This document shows positions 43,646 to 53,587 of a stretch of 64,000 nt of DNA, in pieces (positions within the stretch are counted from its first letter, which is position 1; each line of letters begins with the position of its first letter). A program made the translations under genes and the position numbers. The stretch lies in assembly GCF_001458195.1 (NCBI RefSeq), contig NZ_CYPU01000031.1, positions 1 to 64,000 of the forward strand. Direction: 5' to 3'. The notes beneath the pieces are model-generated. The model had not been told where the DNA came from. It was given only the letters and a program-made list of their open reading frames with translations, and searched no databases. This stretch comes from Ruegeria atlantica. GTDB taxonomy: Bacteria > Pseudomonadota > Alphaproteobacteria > Rhodobacterales > Rhodobacteraceae.

Positions 43646-44194
43646 TGGCTGGTCCGTCCCTTTGTTCTGGAAATCAATCTGCCCCTGATGGGCGCCAGCC
43701 AGCAACCTCAAACTGGTGCGGGTCGTGACGAATACAGCCCTACCATTTTTGGCAATCCGCATTTTGCACCGCTGCTATGATGTTGCAGTACCAAAATCCT
43801 TGCCGCTTTGGATATCGGCATCCAGCGCTGCGTCCACGGGCGGCTCGCACCCGGCATTCTAAGTCAACGGATTTTGCCGGAATTGCCTGATCGACACGAA
43901 GGTCACCGTTCTCAACGAACTGGACAAACTCACCCATCCCGGCGTGTACAACCTTTTCGGCGCCAAGGTGCGCGCAGTGTATATTGAGGGCGGGCACGCA
44001 AGTGGCGGCCGTGCGAAACGGTCGATGGTAGTGAGGTATTCTGAGCGCGGGTACCGCCAGGCGCGGCACCAGCCTGCGCTGGAGGCGGGTCCCAAGGTAG
44101 AAAAATCAGTACCAAAACCCGCTCAATACATTATAAGAAATGAATATACTGAATTTACGATATTCGATTTGCGCGACGACCTGGGGAGGATTCA
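43646..44194. other. Long gene-poor stretch between MATE and DUF3604 genes
   Basis: About 550 bases with no gene I can support. A plus-strand frame (VTVLNELDKLTHPGVYNLF and what follows, roughly 43880-44090) and a minus-strand frame (EFVQFVENGDLRVDQAIPA, around 43900) look partly protein-like but have no start, no ribosome site and no family resemblance, so they may be decayed remains. The final part (44100-44194) is AT-rich and holds the promoter of the DUF3604 gene, with GGAGGA just before its ATG. Confidence 0.5.
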
Positions 44195-46117
44195 ATGCTT
44201 CGACTTACAACCTGTTTGATCTCTTTGCTGACATTACCATCACTTGTATGGGCAGACGCGGTCCCCAGCAAAGAGGCTGCCGAGGGCACCTTTGCCGACC
44301 GCCCATATTCGCCTTACGCCAACCGATCATTTCCTGAACGGCCACTCTGGGGTGACACGCACCTGCACACCGGTTTGTCGCTGGATGCGGGCGCATTCGG
44401 AAACACCTTGCTTCCTGATGAGGCATGGCGGTTCGCAAAGGGGGAACAAGTTATTTCGTCAACCGGTCAGGCCGTCAGGCTGGCGCGGCCCCTGGATTGG
44501 ATGGTGCTGACGGATCATACTGATTTGATGGGTTTCGCCCCGGACCTGCAGGCCGGTAAACCTGGCGTTATTGGTGACCCAAAAGGCTTGGAGTGGTACG
44601 AGGGATACAAAGCAGGCGGTGAAGAAGCCGGGAAAGCGGCCTTCGACATTATTACAAATTTCTCTCAAATGACCCTGCCGGAAATCCTACTTGAGTCATA
44701 TAGCCCAGGCGCGGACGCATTCGCATTTACATGGGAAAGCATCGTTATGGCAGCGGAACGGCACAACGACCCCGGCAATTTCACCGCCTTTATTGGGTTT
44801 GAATGGACGTCCGTTCCCAAGGGGTTCAACCTGCACCGCAATGTCATGCTACGTGACGGACCAATTCGGGCACTGCAAATGGTGCCACCCGTGACTCAGC
44901 CTCCTTACGGCGACACCGACCCCAAGGCGCTTTATGCGTGGCTTGAAGAATATCAGGGTAAAACCGGCGGTCGCGCGGTTGCTTTTGCACATAACGGCAA
45001 CCTGTCAAATGGCTGGATGTTCCCCACTGAGGATACTTATCACGGCGGCAAGGTAGACGAAGAATACGTGCAGAACCGCGCCAAGTGGGAGCCGCATTAT
45101 GAGGTCACCCAAATCAAAGGCGACGGAGAAGCACACCCCTTCCTAAGCCCGGAAGACGAATTTGCGGACTATGAAAACTGGGACGTCGGCAACCTCGACA
45201 TTACCGAGCTGAAAACAGAGGACATGCTGGCCGGTGAATATGCCAGAGAAGCCTTGAAACGTGGCCTGATGCTGGAAGAAAAATTCGGGGTGAACCCTTA
45301 TAAATTCGGAATGGGTGGGGCAACAGACAGTCACACATCGCTGGCAACAGCTGAAGAGGACAATTTTTTCGGGAAATCCGTCAGCGTTGAACCATCGGCC
45401 ACAAGAATCCAGCACCCCTTCATCGCCAATGACCTTGGCGAAATCCCCGGCGACCTTCTTGTCGCATCTGGTTACACTGCCGTCTGGGCCACCGAGAACA
45501 CGCGTTCGGCGATCTTTGATGCTTTCAAACGGCGTGAAACCTATGCCACGACTGGTCCCCGGATCGGTCTGCGGTTCTTTGGTGGATGGGAATTTGACGA
45601 AGCAGATCTTGAGACCCGGTTCCTTGCGGACGTTGGCTACACCAAAGGCGTTCCGATGGGCTCGGACTTACGCCCTAACGAAGGTGATGGAGCGCCTTCA
45701 TTCCTGATCGCAGCGCTACGCGATCCGGTTGGGGCCAATCTGGACCGGGTACAGGTCGTAAAAGGGTGGCTCGATGGCGAAGGAGAGTTGCACGAGAAAG
45801 TCTACGACGTTGCATGGTCGGATGACCGGGCTGCTGATGAAAACGGCAAAGTCCCGGCTGTCGGCAATACCGTCGATATCGAAACTGCCAGCTGGAGTAA
45901 CACGATTGGCACCGCCGAGCTTGTGTCGGTTTGGGCCGATCCAGACTTTGATCCAAATGCGCGGGCCTTCTACTATGTCCGGGCGCTTGAAATTCCCACA
46001 CCCCGTTGGGTCCTGTACGACAAGGTCCGGTTCGGTATTGAATTGCCGGAAGAGGCGCAGCTGATCCATCAAGAGCGCGCGTATTCGTCGCCAATCTGGT
46101 ACACACCTAGCGAATAA
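44195..46117 (+). CDS. DUF3604-domain protein (PHP-like metal hydrolase fold)
   Basis: The 640-residue protein has a signal peptide ([20 protein letters not shown]) and then the DUF3604 body: [15 protein letters not shown] (about 52-66), [12 protein letters not shown] (about 102-113), [12 protein letters not shown], and [17 protein letters not shown] near residue 375. The histidine/aspartate clusters resemble the metal site of PHP-type hydrolases. It should be periplasmic. The substrate is unknown. It is followed by a strong hairpin, then a membrane-anchored PPIase and a HupE-like protein; this trio recurs in marine bacteria as far as I recall. GGAGGA lies just before the ATG. Confidence 0.88.
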   Translation: MLRLTTCLISLLTLPSLVWADAVPSKEAAEGTFADRPYSPYANRSFPERPLWGDTHLHTGLSLDAGAFGNTLLPDEAWRFAKGEQVISSTGQAVRLARPLDWMVLTDHTDLMGFAPDLQAGKPGVIGDPKGLEWYEGYKAGGEEAGKAAFDIITNFSQMTLPEILLESYSPGADAFAFTWESIVMAAERHNDPGNFTAFIGFEWTSVPKGFNLHRNVMLRDGPIRALQMVPPVTQPPYGDTDPKALYAWLEEYQGKTGGRAVAFAHNGNLSNGWMFPTEDTYHGGKVDEEYVQNRAKWEPHYEVTQIKGDGEAHPFLSPEDEFADYENWDVGNLDITELKTEDMLAGEYAREALKRGLMLEEKFGVNPYKFGMGGATDSHTSLATAEEDNFFGKSVSVEPSATRIQHPFIANDLGEIPGDLLVASGYTAVWATENTRSAIFDAFKRRETYATTGPRIGLRFFGGWEFDEADLETRFLADVGYTKGVPMGSDLRPNEGDGAPSFLIAALRDPVGANLDRVQVVKGWLDGEGELHEKVYDVAWSDDRAADENGKVPAVGNTVDIETASWSNTIGTAELVSVWADPDFDPNARAFYYVRALEIPTPRWVLYDKVRFGIELPEEAQLIHQERAYSSPIWYTPSE

Positions 46118-46138
46118 CCGAACAATACACTAATGACA

Positions 46139-46170
46139 TTGCCGGGCGGTCAACCCCGCCCGGCAATATT
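46139..46170 (+). terminator. Strong hairpin between the DUF3604 and PPIase genes
   Basis: TTGCCGGGCGG (46139-46149) pairs perfectly with CCGCCCGGCAA (46156-46166) around a six-base loop, followed by TATT. It lies 22 bases after the DUF3604 stop, so transcripts may end or be trimmed there, giving less of the downstream products. Confidence 0.7.
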
Positions 46171-46193
46171 GCGACACGACATTGAGAACCCGA

Positions 46194-47024
46194 ATGCAAA
46201 TTCTAAAACAGCCGTTATTCCACTTCATTTTGATCGGGGTTGCCATTTTCGCTTGGTTTGCATGGGTTTCCCCGCAACAGGACGTCGCTGAAGAAACCGA
46301 CACGATCACAGTCGACGGTAATGATGTCGCCCTCCTGAAAACACGTTTCCAAAACAGCTGGAACCGCCCACCGACGGAAGATGAGTTACAGGCCCTGATA
46401 GACGGGGCGATCCGCGAAGAAGTTCTTGTGCGCGAAGCACGCAAGCTGGGTCTGGATCAAGGTGATCAGGTCATCCGTGCACGCCTGGCGCAGAAGATGG
46501 ATTTTCTGACTGACGCAATCGCAGCCTCGATCGAACCCGAGCCCGAAGTGTTGCAGACCTTTCTGAACGAAAATCCGGAACGGTTTACCAAACCGGCACA
46601 GATTGCTTTTGATCAGATCTACCTGAACGAGAACGCTGAGCTGGATGCCATCGAAAACGCGATTGAGGCTGCAAACACTCAGCAGGACTGGCGCAGCATC
46701 GGATCGACAACTTTGCTTCCAAAGTCGATGCCCCTGACGGTAGTGCGCGCGGTGGACGCAAACTTTGGCACTGGCTTTTCGGCAGCTCTGAATTCGTTGG
46801 AGCCAGGCAACTGGTCCGGCCCAGTCCGATCCGCATATGGCATCCACGTCGTTCGCGTTACAGACAAACAAGACCCCATATTGCCAAAGTTGGAAGATAT
46901 CCGCGATACCGTTTTACTGGAATGGCGCCGCGAAGCCGGGTCGGACCTGGCGCAGGCGCAATATGAAAGCCTGGCGTCGAATTACCAGGTCGAAACACCC
47001 GACATGGACAAGGCAGTCGAATGA
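46194..47024 (+). CDS. Membrane-anchored parvulin-type peptidyl-prolyl isomerase
   Basis: The 276-residue protein starts at ATG 46194 with GAG upstream (a TTG at 46182 is an alternative). An N-terminal membrane helix is at about 9-27 (FHFILIGVAIFAWFAWV), then a SurA/PpiD-like helical region (ELQALIDGAIREEVLVREARKLGLDQGD), and a parvulin-like domain in the C-terminal half (AFDQIYLNENAEL ... SLEPGNWSGPVRSAYGIHVVRV). The catalytic histidine set is partly present. It probably helps fold a periplasmic partner, with the DUF3604 and HupE-like neighbours the natural candidates. It overlaps the next gene by four bases. Confidence 0.86.
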   Translation: MQILKQPLFHFILIGVAIFAWFAWVSPQQDVAEETDTITVDGNDVALLKTRFQNSWNRPPTEDELQALIDGAIREEVLVREARKLGLDQGDQVIRARLAQKMDFLTDAIAASIEPEPEVLQTFLNENPERFTKPAQIAFDQIYLNENAELDAIENAIEAANTQQDWRSIGSTTLLPKSMPLTVVRAVDANFGTGFSAALNSLEPGNWSGPVRSAYGIHVVRVTDKQDPILPKLEDIRDTVLLEWRREAGSDLAQAQYESLASNYQVETPDMDKAVE

Positions 47025-48022
47025 AGCGGCTCTTTTGCCTGTTATTCTCGGGCTGGCTGATGTTCGCTGCACAAGCGGGACATGCACATGCACTTGACCC
47101 CGGTTATTTGGACCTGCGGCAATTGGCGAGCAACACCTGGCAAGTGCTATGGCGCAAGCCTGATGTGAATGGCCGCCCCATGGGTATCGATGCCATATTG
47201 CCCGCTCACTGTGCCCAAAACCGAGGACCCGAGCCACGGTCCGACGGAACGGCTTGGATCGCGACCTGGGTTCTTGAATGCGAGGACGATATCGCCGGTC
47301 ACACCATCACCATTGAAGGGCTGGAGCAACAACGAAACGACGTTCTGCTGCGCATCCAACCCATCTCGTCGGAACTATCCACTTTGCGGTTCACGCCCGA
47401 GACGCCTGCTTTGATCATACCAGAACAGCCAACGACCTGGTCGGTTCTGAGCAGTTACTTCCGCCTTGGGTTCGAACATATTCTGGAAGGTTGGGATCAC
47501 CTTCTGTTTGTTTTTGCCTTGTTTGTGCTGGTGCGCGATCCATGGCGGTTGGTCGGGGCGGTGACCGCCTTTACCGTCGCGCATTCCATTACGCTGGCGC
47601 TTGCAACTCTGGGCGTACTGAACGTGCCCGGCCCTCCGGTCGAAGCCGTGATCGCCTTGTCAATTGTGTTCCTCGCTCTGGAAATCCTCAACCGAAAAGA
47701 TGGTGAGCTGCGCCTGTCCGAACAATATCCCTGGATCGTCTGCTTTTGCTTCGGGCTGTTGCACGGGCTGGGATTTGCCGGCGCGCTGGCCGATATTGGA
47801 GTTCCAACTGAGGATATCTTCGCCGCACTGCTGGCCTTCAACATCGGGGTCGAGGCCGGGCAACTTTTGTTTATTGCCGGACTGTCGGCCCTGATCTTGG
47901 TGTGGCGCCTTACGCTGCCCACAATTTCCCAAAGGGCTAGCGTAGTCGCCGTACCCTTCACAGGATATGCCATCGGCTGCGTGTCGATGTACTGGTTGGT
48001 TGAACGCCTCAGCGGGTTTTAG
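47021..48022 (+). CDS. HupE/UreJ-family membrane protein
   Basis: The 333-residue protein has a signal peptide ending HAHA, a periplasmic N-terminal part to about residue 145, then six to seven membrane helices. GFEHILEGWDHLLFVFALFVL (about 154-174) is the HupE/UreJ signature with two histidines and acidic residues; AHSITLALATLG and LLHGLGFAGALADIG hold further histidines. Related HupE and UreJ proteins handle nickel, so a metal transport role for the DUF3604 partner is plausible but is inference. It is coupled by ATGA overlap to the PPIase gene. Confidence 0.87.
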   Translation: MKRLFCLLFSGWLMFAAQAGHAHALDPGYLDLRQLASNTWQVLWRKPDVNGRPMGIDAILPAHCAQNRGPEPRSDGTAWIATWVLECEDDIAGHTITIEGLEQQRNDVLLRIQPISSELSTLRFTPETPALIIPEQPTTWSVLSSYFRLGFEHILEGWDHLLFVFALFVLVRDPWRLVGAVTAFTVAHSITLALATLGVLNVPGPPVEAVIALSIVFLALEILNRKDGELRLSEQYPWIVCFCFGLLHGLGFAGALADIGVPTEDIFAALLAFNIGVEAGQLLFIAGLSALILVWRLTLPTISQRASVVAVPFTGYAIGCVSMYWLVERLSGF

Positions 48023-48035
48023 ATTGGAGCGACCG

Positions 48036-51000
48036 CTACTTCGCGGCCTCTTGCTGCTGCAATAAACGCGCCTGAACCCGGTCCGTTTCCACCTGAGCCC
48101 AGCCTTCGTTGGTTAGTTTCTGGTGCTTGCGTGCCTCGAACAATACCTGCTGGGCACCCTCGGGATCGCCGGCTTTCAAAATCAGCTCGGCGATTAAAGT
48201 CAAAAGGAACGGTTTGTAGTTCCCCGCACCGCTGTCCCACCAGGCCTCGGCCGCCTGACGTACCGCGCTGATGTTGTTAAAGGTCGGCACATCATAAGCA
48301 GTCGCCCAACTGCGCCACAGATTGGCAGTAACAGTCATGAAGGTAAACGAGTGCCTCTCGGACACCTCTTCAAGCTGTTGAGCGGCTTTCAAAACATGAT
48401 CCGGTTCACGACGCAAAGTATGCAACATGCAAAGATAGGTCAGCGCCTGGGCGATACTGTGGACATGCTTTAGGTCCTTGGCGGCATCGACGGCCCTTCG
48501 CTGGATATCAACGGCTCGGTCAGGATCGCCTTTCAACCACAGCGCCATGCTTAAAAAACACGACGTTATCGCTGCGTGGTCGGATCCGTAGACATAAGCA
48601 AGCCGTCCATGCAGATCGGGTTGATAGAGGTCCAGCGCCAACTGTAGGTGTTCATGCGCCGCGTCCAGATCACCGATATGCAGCAAAACCGCCCCCATCG
48701 CGCGATGGGCAATCATGACATGATGCGCCTCGTCAGACTGACCTGCCAGATCGAGGATTTGCCTTGCCGCGTCCTTCGCCAAATCGTATTCGGCCCGCAC
48801 CAAATGGAACGAATAAAGGCCATTGAGAACAGGAAACAGGTTCTCGGTCTCGTCCAGCCGATTGCACAGCTTTCGAATTCGGGCATAGACAGCGCCCGTT
48901 TCGTCGGCGGCAATGCCGGCCGTCGAACGGGTCACGCCCGCGCGAAGCACTTGAATCTCGACCTCTTTGCGGTCGCGCTCAACGGTGCTTTCCAATTCGT
49001 GCAACTGCTGTATTGCATGTCCCAGCTGGGTCACCGCTTCGACATTCGCAGAGCGCTTGGCTGCGCGTTGGCCTGCAAGGTGCCACTGTTCGATGGCCTC
49101 GCGGGGCATTTTCGCCATGGTGTAGTGGTGCGCCAGAACTTCGGGGCCTGCATCTGCGTGACTATGCGTTCCGTGATGCAAGGCCTCTGCTACGCGCGCA
49201 TGCAACCCGCGGCGTTCGCTTTTCAGGAGGCTGTTATAAGCCGTGTCACGAATAAGAGCGTGACGGTAGGCAAATGTCTCTTCTGCCTTTTTCTGCGTAA
49301 CGGTCACAATGCCCGCGTCGACCAGCAGATCCAGACCCGCGCGCAACGCCTTATCTCCAAACCCGGACACGCCGGAAATCAATTGATAGGTGAAATGCGG
49401 ACCGATCACGGAACCGATTTGTGCGACTTCTTTCGCCGAACTCAAACGGTCCAATCGCGCCATCAACGCATCCTGTAACGTGCTGGGGACCAAAGGCGCG
49501 GGACCGGGCGCGCCATCCAACCCAAGTGCATATGCCCGATCGGCCAATTGACCAGATTCCAGCAAATCCTTTGTCACCTCTTCAACATAGAGGGGAATAC
49601 CGTTCGTCCGCCCCGCGATCACGCCGAACATTTCGGGCGAGATCGGCTTATCCCCAGCCACCTGATGAACAATCTCGCGGACCTGCGCGAAATCCAACTG
49701 CCTGAGAGGGACATGAGTGACGTTGGGCTTAGCGGTCCAATTCGGATCAAAAGCCGTCCGGTAGGTCATGACGATCAGAACCGGTACTTCCTGAATTCTG
49801 TCCACGATCCGGTCAAGCAAGGTTTTCGTCGTCGGATCAATCCAATGCGCGTCTTCAATGAGGCACAGGATGGGCTTTCGCGCGGCCCGTGCAATAAGCT
49901 GACCGGCTAACATGTCCAGGGTCTGATCCATGACTTGCTGTGGCGTCAGATCCAGCGAACCAAGTTGGTCTTCGAATTGAACAGACAAAAGTGCCGCAGC
50001 CAGCTTCACGCTGTGGTCAGGCGGATCTTCCAGATGTTTGGCAATTTTCCTGAGCCGGACGCTCCCTGTATCTTCAACACGCAGGTCCGCAGCGTTTTCA
50101 ATCTGACGGATCACAGGGTAAAGCGCACTTGTCTCATGATACGGTGAACACTGAAACCGCACTTGCAACGCTTCTGCCTTGGCAATACCCAACCGTAGCT
50201 CTTCGATCAAGCGGGATTTACCGATACCTGCTTCGCCGGATACCAATGCGACCTGCCCCTGGCCCGCCCGGGCCAGCGCCAATTTGCTGCGCAGAATGTC
50301 AAACTCCGGGTCGCGTCCAATCAACGGGCGCAACGCGGTACTGTCAGTCGTCATGAACCGGCTGATCGTCTCTCGTGTTCCGGTGACCTGCCAGGCCTCA
50401 ACCTCTTTCGCGAAGCCTTTGAGTTTGAACGCACCGCGCAAAACATACTCGAACGCGTCGCCTGCCAACTGGTGCGTGGTCGGAGCGACAATCAGGGTGC
50501 CCGGATCGGCCATAGCCTGAAGGCGCGCTGCCAGGTTTGGCGTTTCGCCCTTGGCGGTGCCGTCTTCGAACATGTTTTCACCGCGCAGGTCACCGACAAC
50601 GACCAACCCCGTCGCGATCCCTATCCGCACTTCGAGCTTTGCGTGGGTGCGAACTTCCGGCATTTCCTGAATGATCCTCAGCCCCGCACGTATCGCGCGT
50701 TCGGGGTCATCCTCATGCGCATGCGGAAAGCCGAAAAAGACCATGATGCCATCGCCATAATAACTTGCGATATGGCCGTCATACGCAGCCACAGCCGCCG
50801 CGCAGGTTTCCTTGAACAGGCGCAGAACCTCAGCCAGATCCTCAGGGTCCAAGCGTTGCGCGATCTCGGTGGACCCGACGAGGTCGATGAACATGACAGT
50901 CAACTGCCGCCGTTCGGCAACGATCGTCGGGCTGAGGGTCGAATGTAGTGACGGAACGCCAGCCCCGGATTGTTCGCGCAAGGCTTTTGCAAACCGTCGC

Positions 51001-51143
51001 CTTGGCCCAAGCGGCAGTCCAATTGCGACAAGATCGTCTTCTGTCAGCTCAGGCAGATCACCCTCCACTATTTCATGACGGGCGAAGGCCTCGGCGTATT
51101 TTGACAGGCCGTTTTTTTCCAACCAGATCTCGATTTCAGACAT
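48036..51143 (-). CDS. Class III adenylate/guanylate cyclase with SAM, AAA ATPase and TPR domains
   Basis: The 1,035-residue protein begins with a SAM domain (MSEIEIWLEKNGLSKYAEAFAR, about 1-60). A class III cyclase follows (about 75-265) with metal aspartates in MFIDLVGSTEIAQRL and YYGDGIMVFFG, and the NLAARLQ region. An AAA/LuxR-type ATPase follows, with Walker A GEAGIGKSRL (about 308) and Walker B PILCLIEDAHWIDP. The C-terminal 450 residues are TPR-like helices. It is thought to make cAMP in response to a signal sensed by the C-terminal part. It stands alone on its strand and is divergent from the serine hydrolase. Confidence 0.93.
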   Translation of the reverse strand: MSEIEIWLEKNGLSKYAEAFARHEIVEGDLPELTEDDLVAIGLPLGPRRRFAKALREQSGAGVPSLHSTLSPTIVAERRQLTVMFIDLVGSTEIAQRLDPEDLAEVLRLFKETCAAAVAAYDGHIASYYGDGIMVFFGFPHAHEDDPERAIRAGLRIIQEMPEVRTHAKLEVRIGIATGLVVVGDLRGENMFEDGTAKGETPNLAARLQAMADPGTLIVAPTTHQLAGDAFEYVLRGAFKLKGFAKEVEAWQVTGTRETISRFMTTDSTALRPLIGRDPEFDILRSKLALARAGQGQVALVSGEAGIGKSRLIEELRLGIAKAEALQVRFQCSPYHETSALYPVIRQIENAADLRVEDTGSVRLRKIAKHLEDPPDHSVKLAAALLSVQFEDQLGSLDLTPQQVMDQTLDMLAGQLIARAARKPILCLIEDAHWIDPTTKTLLDRIVDRIQEVPVLIVMTYRTAFDPNWTAKPNVTHVPLRQLDFAQVREIVHQVAGDKPISPEMFGVIAGRTNGIPLYVEEVTKDLLESGQLADRAYALGLDGAPGPAPLVPSTLQDALMARLDRLSSAKEVAQIGSVIGPHFTYQLISGVSGFGDKALRAGLDLLVDAGIVTVTQKKAEETFAYRHALIRDTAYNSLLKSERRGLHARVAEALHHGTHSHADAGPEVLAHHYTMAKMPREAIEQWHLAGQRAAKRSANVEAVTQLGHAIQQLHELESTVERDRKEVEIQVLRAGVTRSTAGIAADETGAVYARIRKLCNRLDETENLFPVLNGLYSFHLVRAEYDLAKDAARQILDLAGQSDEAHHVMIAHRAMGAVLLHIGDLDAAHEHLQLALDLYQPDLHGRLAYVYGSDHAAITSCFLSMALWLKGDPDRAVDIQRRAVDAAKDLKHVHSIAQALTYLCMLHTLRREPDHVLKAAQQLEEVSERHSFTFMTVTANLWRSWATAYDVPTFNNISAVRQAAEAWWDSGAGNYKPFLLTLIAELILKAGDPEGAQQVLFEARKHQKLTNEGWAQVETDRVQARLLQQQEAAK

Positions 51144-51435
51144 GCAATCGTTTCATTTGCGTCAATCCAAACAGGGCTCATTCAAGCGAACCTTCCCTGA
51201 TCGCGCCCAGGATAACGGAATTGCCGGTTCAGTTACCGGCGTGACCGACAGGGCTTGTCACCATCAAGGACGACCCCAAGGCTTTGGTCAAGTGAAACGA
51301 AAAAGGCGGGTCCACAGTCGAAATTGGGCAGAACGAACGCGACGGAAAGGTGGCAACCAAAGGCGATACGCTCTTAACTCGGACGAAATCCGGAGACAAA
51401 CGGGAGGCGGCCGGTACGACCGGTTCGAAAATCGA

Positions 51436-52773
51436 TTGATCATCAAAGCGCTGAAAATCGTCGCAGGCACGCTTATTCTGGGTGTCGTCGCAATTCTGGG
51501 TTATCTGCTGATCTCCCCGCCTGACCTCTTAAAGGTTGGGACGAACTATTCGGCCAAGATCGTCTGTTCCAACGTCTTCATTGCCGGGCGCGACCCGGAA
51601 GACGTTCTGACCGTCGATGTTCAGGCCCCGGGGCACCCACTGCTTAAGCAGATCTCGATCGATGTGGACGCCGAAGCCCAAACCGTGACCGCGCGGATTT
51701 TCCGGTTCTTTGCCGCCGCGACCTCGCAATACCGCGAGGGGCTTGGCTGCACCAATGTCCATGACGCGACGCTCAGCGACGCGGCCCTGACCGCGATTGA
51801 ACCCTTGCCCACTGGAATCTGGCCCGTCGGTAACGAAGTTCAACTGTCACAAGATCCTGAAGTTGCGCGTGTCCTAGCGGATAGCACCCTTCTGGGCGAA
51901 GGATACCGCGCCGTGGTTGTCGTGCGGGGTGGGCGTATCGTCGGCGAGACCTATGCGGAGGGGTTTGACGAAAACACGCCTTTGCTAGGGTGGTCGATGA
52001 CCAAGACAGTTACTGCGGGCTTGATCGGTACCCTGATCAAATCTGGCCAGATGTCGCTGGAGGATACGCTGACCGACAGTTATCCCGACTGGGCACAGGA
52101 CGGACGCAAAAACATCACCCTTAAGGACATGCTGGCCATGTCCAGTGGCCTGCAATGGAATGAGGAATATGGCGACGTCTCGGACGTGACCAAGATGCTG
52201 TATCTTAATGATGACATGGCAGGTTTTGTCTCGGGCCGTCCGGCGGAAAGTGAGATTGGGGCGGATTTCAACTACTCTTCGGGGACAACTACAGCCCTGT
52301 CGCGCGTCTGGCAGGACAAACTGACCGATGGCAGTCTGACCTATCCACAAGAGGCGCTGTTCGAACCATTGGGCATGACATCCGTCGTGCTCGAGACCGA
52401 TGCGGCGGACACATTTGTCGGGTCCAGCTATATGTATGCCACTGCGCGCGACTGGGCACGTTTTGGGCAACTTCTATTGCAGAAAGGCGAATGGAACGAC
52501 CAACAAATCCTGCCCAAGGGTTTTACGGACTGGATGTTTGAGCCGGTTGCCGCATCTGACGGAATGTACGCCAAAGGTCATCTGTGGCTGGACTCTCCGG
52601 GTGGGTTACCACCCTATGAAGATGCCGTCTGGCTTCAGGGGCATGACGGGCAGTTTATCGGCGTGTTTCCATCCCAAGACATGGTCGTTGTGCGGCTGGG
52701 TCTGACACCCTCCCGGCACGGATATTCCTCGTTGCCGCTGGCCGAGGCGCTCATCTCTGTCTTGCAGGATTGA
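51436..52773 (+). CDS. Membrane-anchored serine hydrolase (beta-lactamase/class C-like)
   Basis: The 445-residue protein has a membrane helix at the start (KIVAGTLILGVVAILGYLLI) and the class C/penicillin-binding fold. The catalytic SxxK is SMTK in LLGWSMTKTVTAGL; the YxN-type motif is FNYSSGTTTALS; a late HDGQFIGVFP (HxG in place of KTG) is near residue 410. Such proteins may be esterases or peptidases as well as beta-lactamases. I chose TTG 51436 because the basic sequence upstream (to 51142) looks non-coding; no good ribosome site supports it, so the start is uncertain. A terminator follows. Confidence 0.8.
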   Translation: MIIKALKIVAGTLILGVVAILGYLLISPPDLLKVGTNYSAKIVCSNVFIAGRDPEDVLTVDVQAPGHPLLKQISIDVDAEAQTVTARIFRFFAAATSQYREGLGCTNVHDATLSDAALTAIEPLPTGIWPVGNEVQLSQDPEVARVLADSTLLGEGYRAVVVVRGGRIVGETYAEGFDENTPLLGWSMTKTVTAGLIGTLIKSGQMSLEDTLTDSYPDWAQDGRKNITLKDMLAMSSGLQWNEEYGDVSDVTKMLYLNDDMAGFVSGRPAESEIGADFNYSSGTTTALSRVWQDKLTDGSLTYPQEALFEPLGMTSVVLETDAADTFVGSSYMYATARDWARFGQLLLQKGEWNDQQILPKGFTDWMFEPVAASDGMYAKGHLWLDSPGGLPPYEDAVWLQGHDGQFIGVFPSQDMVVVRLGLTPSRHGYSSLPLAEALISVLQD

Positions 52774-52777
52774 TAAG

Positions 52778-52803
52778 AAGGACCCGCTGGTCGGGTCCTT
52801 TTT
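52778..52803 (+). terminator. Terminator after the serine hydrolase gene
   Basis: AAGGACCCG (52778-52786) pairs with CGGGTCCTT (52792-52800) around CTGGT, followed by more Ts. It ends just before the convergent stop at 52805 and could act on both strands. Confidence 0.88.
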
Positions 52804-52804
52804 G

Positions 52805-53587
52805 CTATTCCAGAATTTGCGTTGCAATACCGGTGCTTGTCAGCTCATCTTCTACAAGGGCATAGATCTGATCCGGCGGCGTGTTCAGAGAATACAACAT
52901 CAATGCAGGATCGACACCCATGTCGATCAGATGCTGCATCGTCTCGCCCTGTCCTTTCTGGATGCTTTCAACGGCAAAGACCACGGGGATCAGGCGCGGT
53001 TGGTCATAGTAATGCTGATGAAGTCCGACAATGCCTTGCAGTGACACGATACGCGCGACCCCACCGGCCAGAATATATGGACAGGCGGACATGCAGACCG
53101 CGCCGGGCAGTACGGCCGATGACAACCCGGCCTCGCGTATCTGCGCGCCGATCAACAAAGCTTCGGACACTTGGCCGCCCGGGCTGTGCAGCGCGATCAG
53201 GTCGGGTTGTTCTTGCATCTCGGACAAATAGGTATCGAACCGATCAGCATCACCTGTTTCGATCTGACCGCTCACCAGAAGGACCCGCCCCAGATCACCG
53301 GCTTGCTTTTCAGTAAATTCCAACCGTGTGGGAAAGCTCTGAGGCACCGGCACATCCAGCGGTTGGTCCTGCGGCAACAGCGACGGATCGGTGCGGTCGG
53401 TGCGGTACTCGCGCCGCTGATCCCCAGGTGAGATGGGGCCGGTCGGCAATTCAACCCTTGGCTTAAATGGGTTGGGGACAACGTCGGCCACATCCGACAG
53501 GATCAGAATACCTGCGATCAAAAGCTGGAACACCAGCACGTATCGCAGCCCCCTGCGCACATCAATTCGGGACAGGAAGCCCATCAT
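52805..53587 (-). CDS. ClpP-like membrane-anchored periplasmic protein (COG3904 type)
   Basis: The 260-residue protein has an N-terminal membrane helix (LRYVLVFQLLIAGILILSDV, about 14-33), then a proline-rich spacer and a ClpP/crotonase-like domain. LHSPGGQVSEALLIGAQIRE (about 133-152) matches the glycine-rich oxyanion loop, and VCMSACPYILAGG (about 165-177) holds the candidate nucleophile serine in the C-M-S-A-C motif; GLHQHYYD provides a histidine. This matches predicted periplasmic proteins grouped as COG3904. It probably cleaves proteins, but activity is inferred. It overlaps the upstream coiled-coil gene by four bases. Confidence 0.82.
   Translation of the reverse strand: MMGFLSRIDVRRGLRYVLVFQLLIAGILILSDVADVVPNPFKPRVELPTGPISPGDQRREYRTDRTDPSLLPQDQPLDVPVPQSFPTRLEFTEKQAGDLGRVLLVSGQIETGDADRFDTYLSEMQEQPDLIALHSPGGQVSEALLIGAQIREAGLSSAVLPGAVCMSACPYILAGGVARIVSLQGIVGLHQHYYDQPRLIPVVFAVESIQKGQGETMQHLIDMGVDPALMLYSLNTPPDQIYALVEDELTSTGIATQILE

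Noticed and set aside
42224-43780. A 518-codon plus-strand open frame antisense to the MATE gene
   Set aside because: It is a histidine/glutamine/arginine-rich shadow of the MATE transporter and has no family resemblance or ribosome site.
43740-44069. Minus-strand frame of 109 codons in the MATE-DUF3604 gap
   Set aside because: No credible start or ribosome site and no family resemblance; treated as possible remnant only.
34480-44190. Genomic island ends (att sites) around the V-ATPase operon using tRNA-Glu
   Set aside because: No partial copy of the tRNA-Glu 3' end was found by eye on the far side, and no integrase gene is present; the idea is kept only as a possibility.
51142-51435. N-terminal extension of the serine hydrolase
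   Set aside because: The 98 extra residues are very basic and without family similarity, lying just upstream of the membrane anchor; they more likely represent leader DNA.
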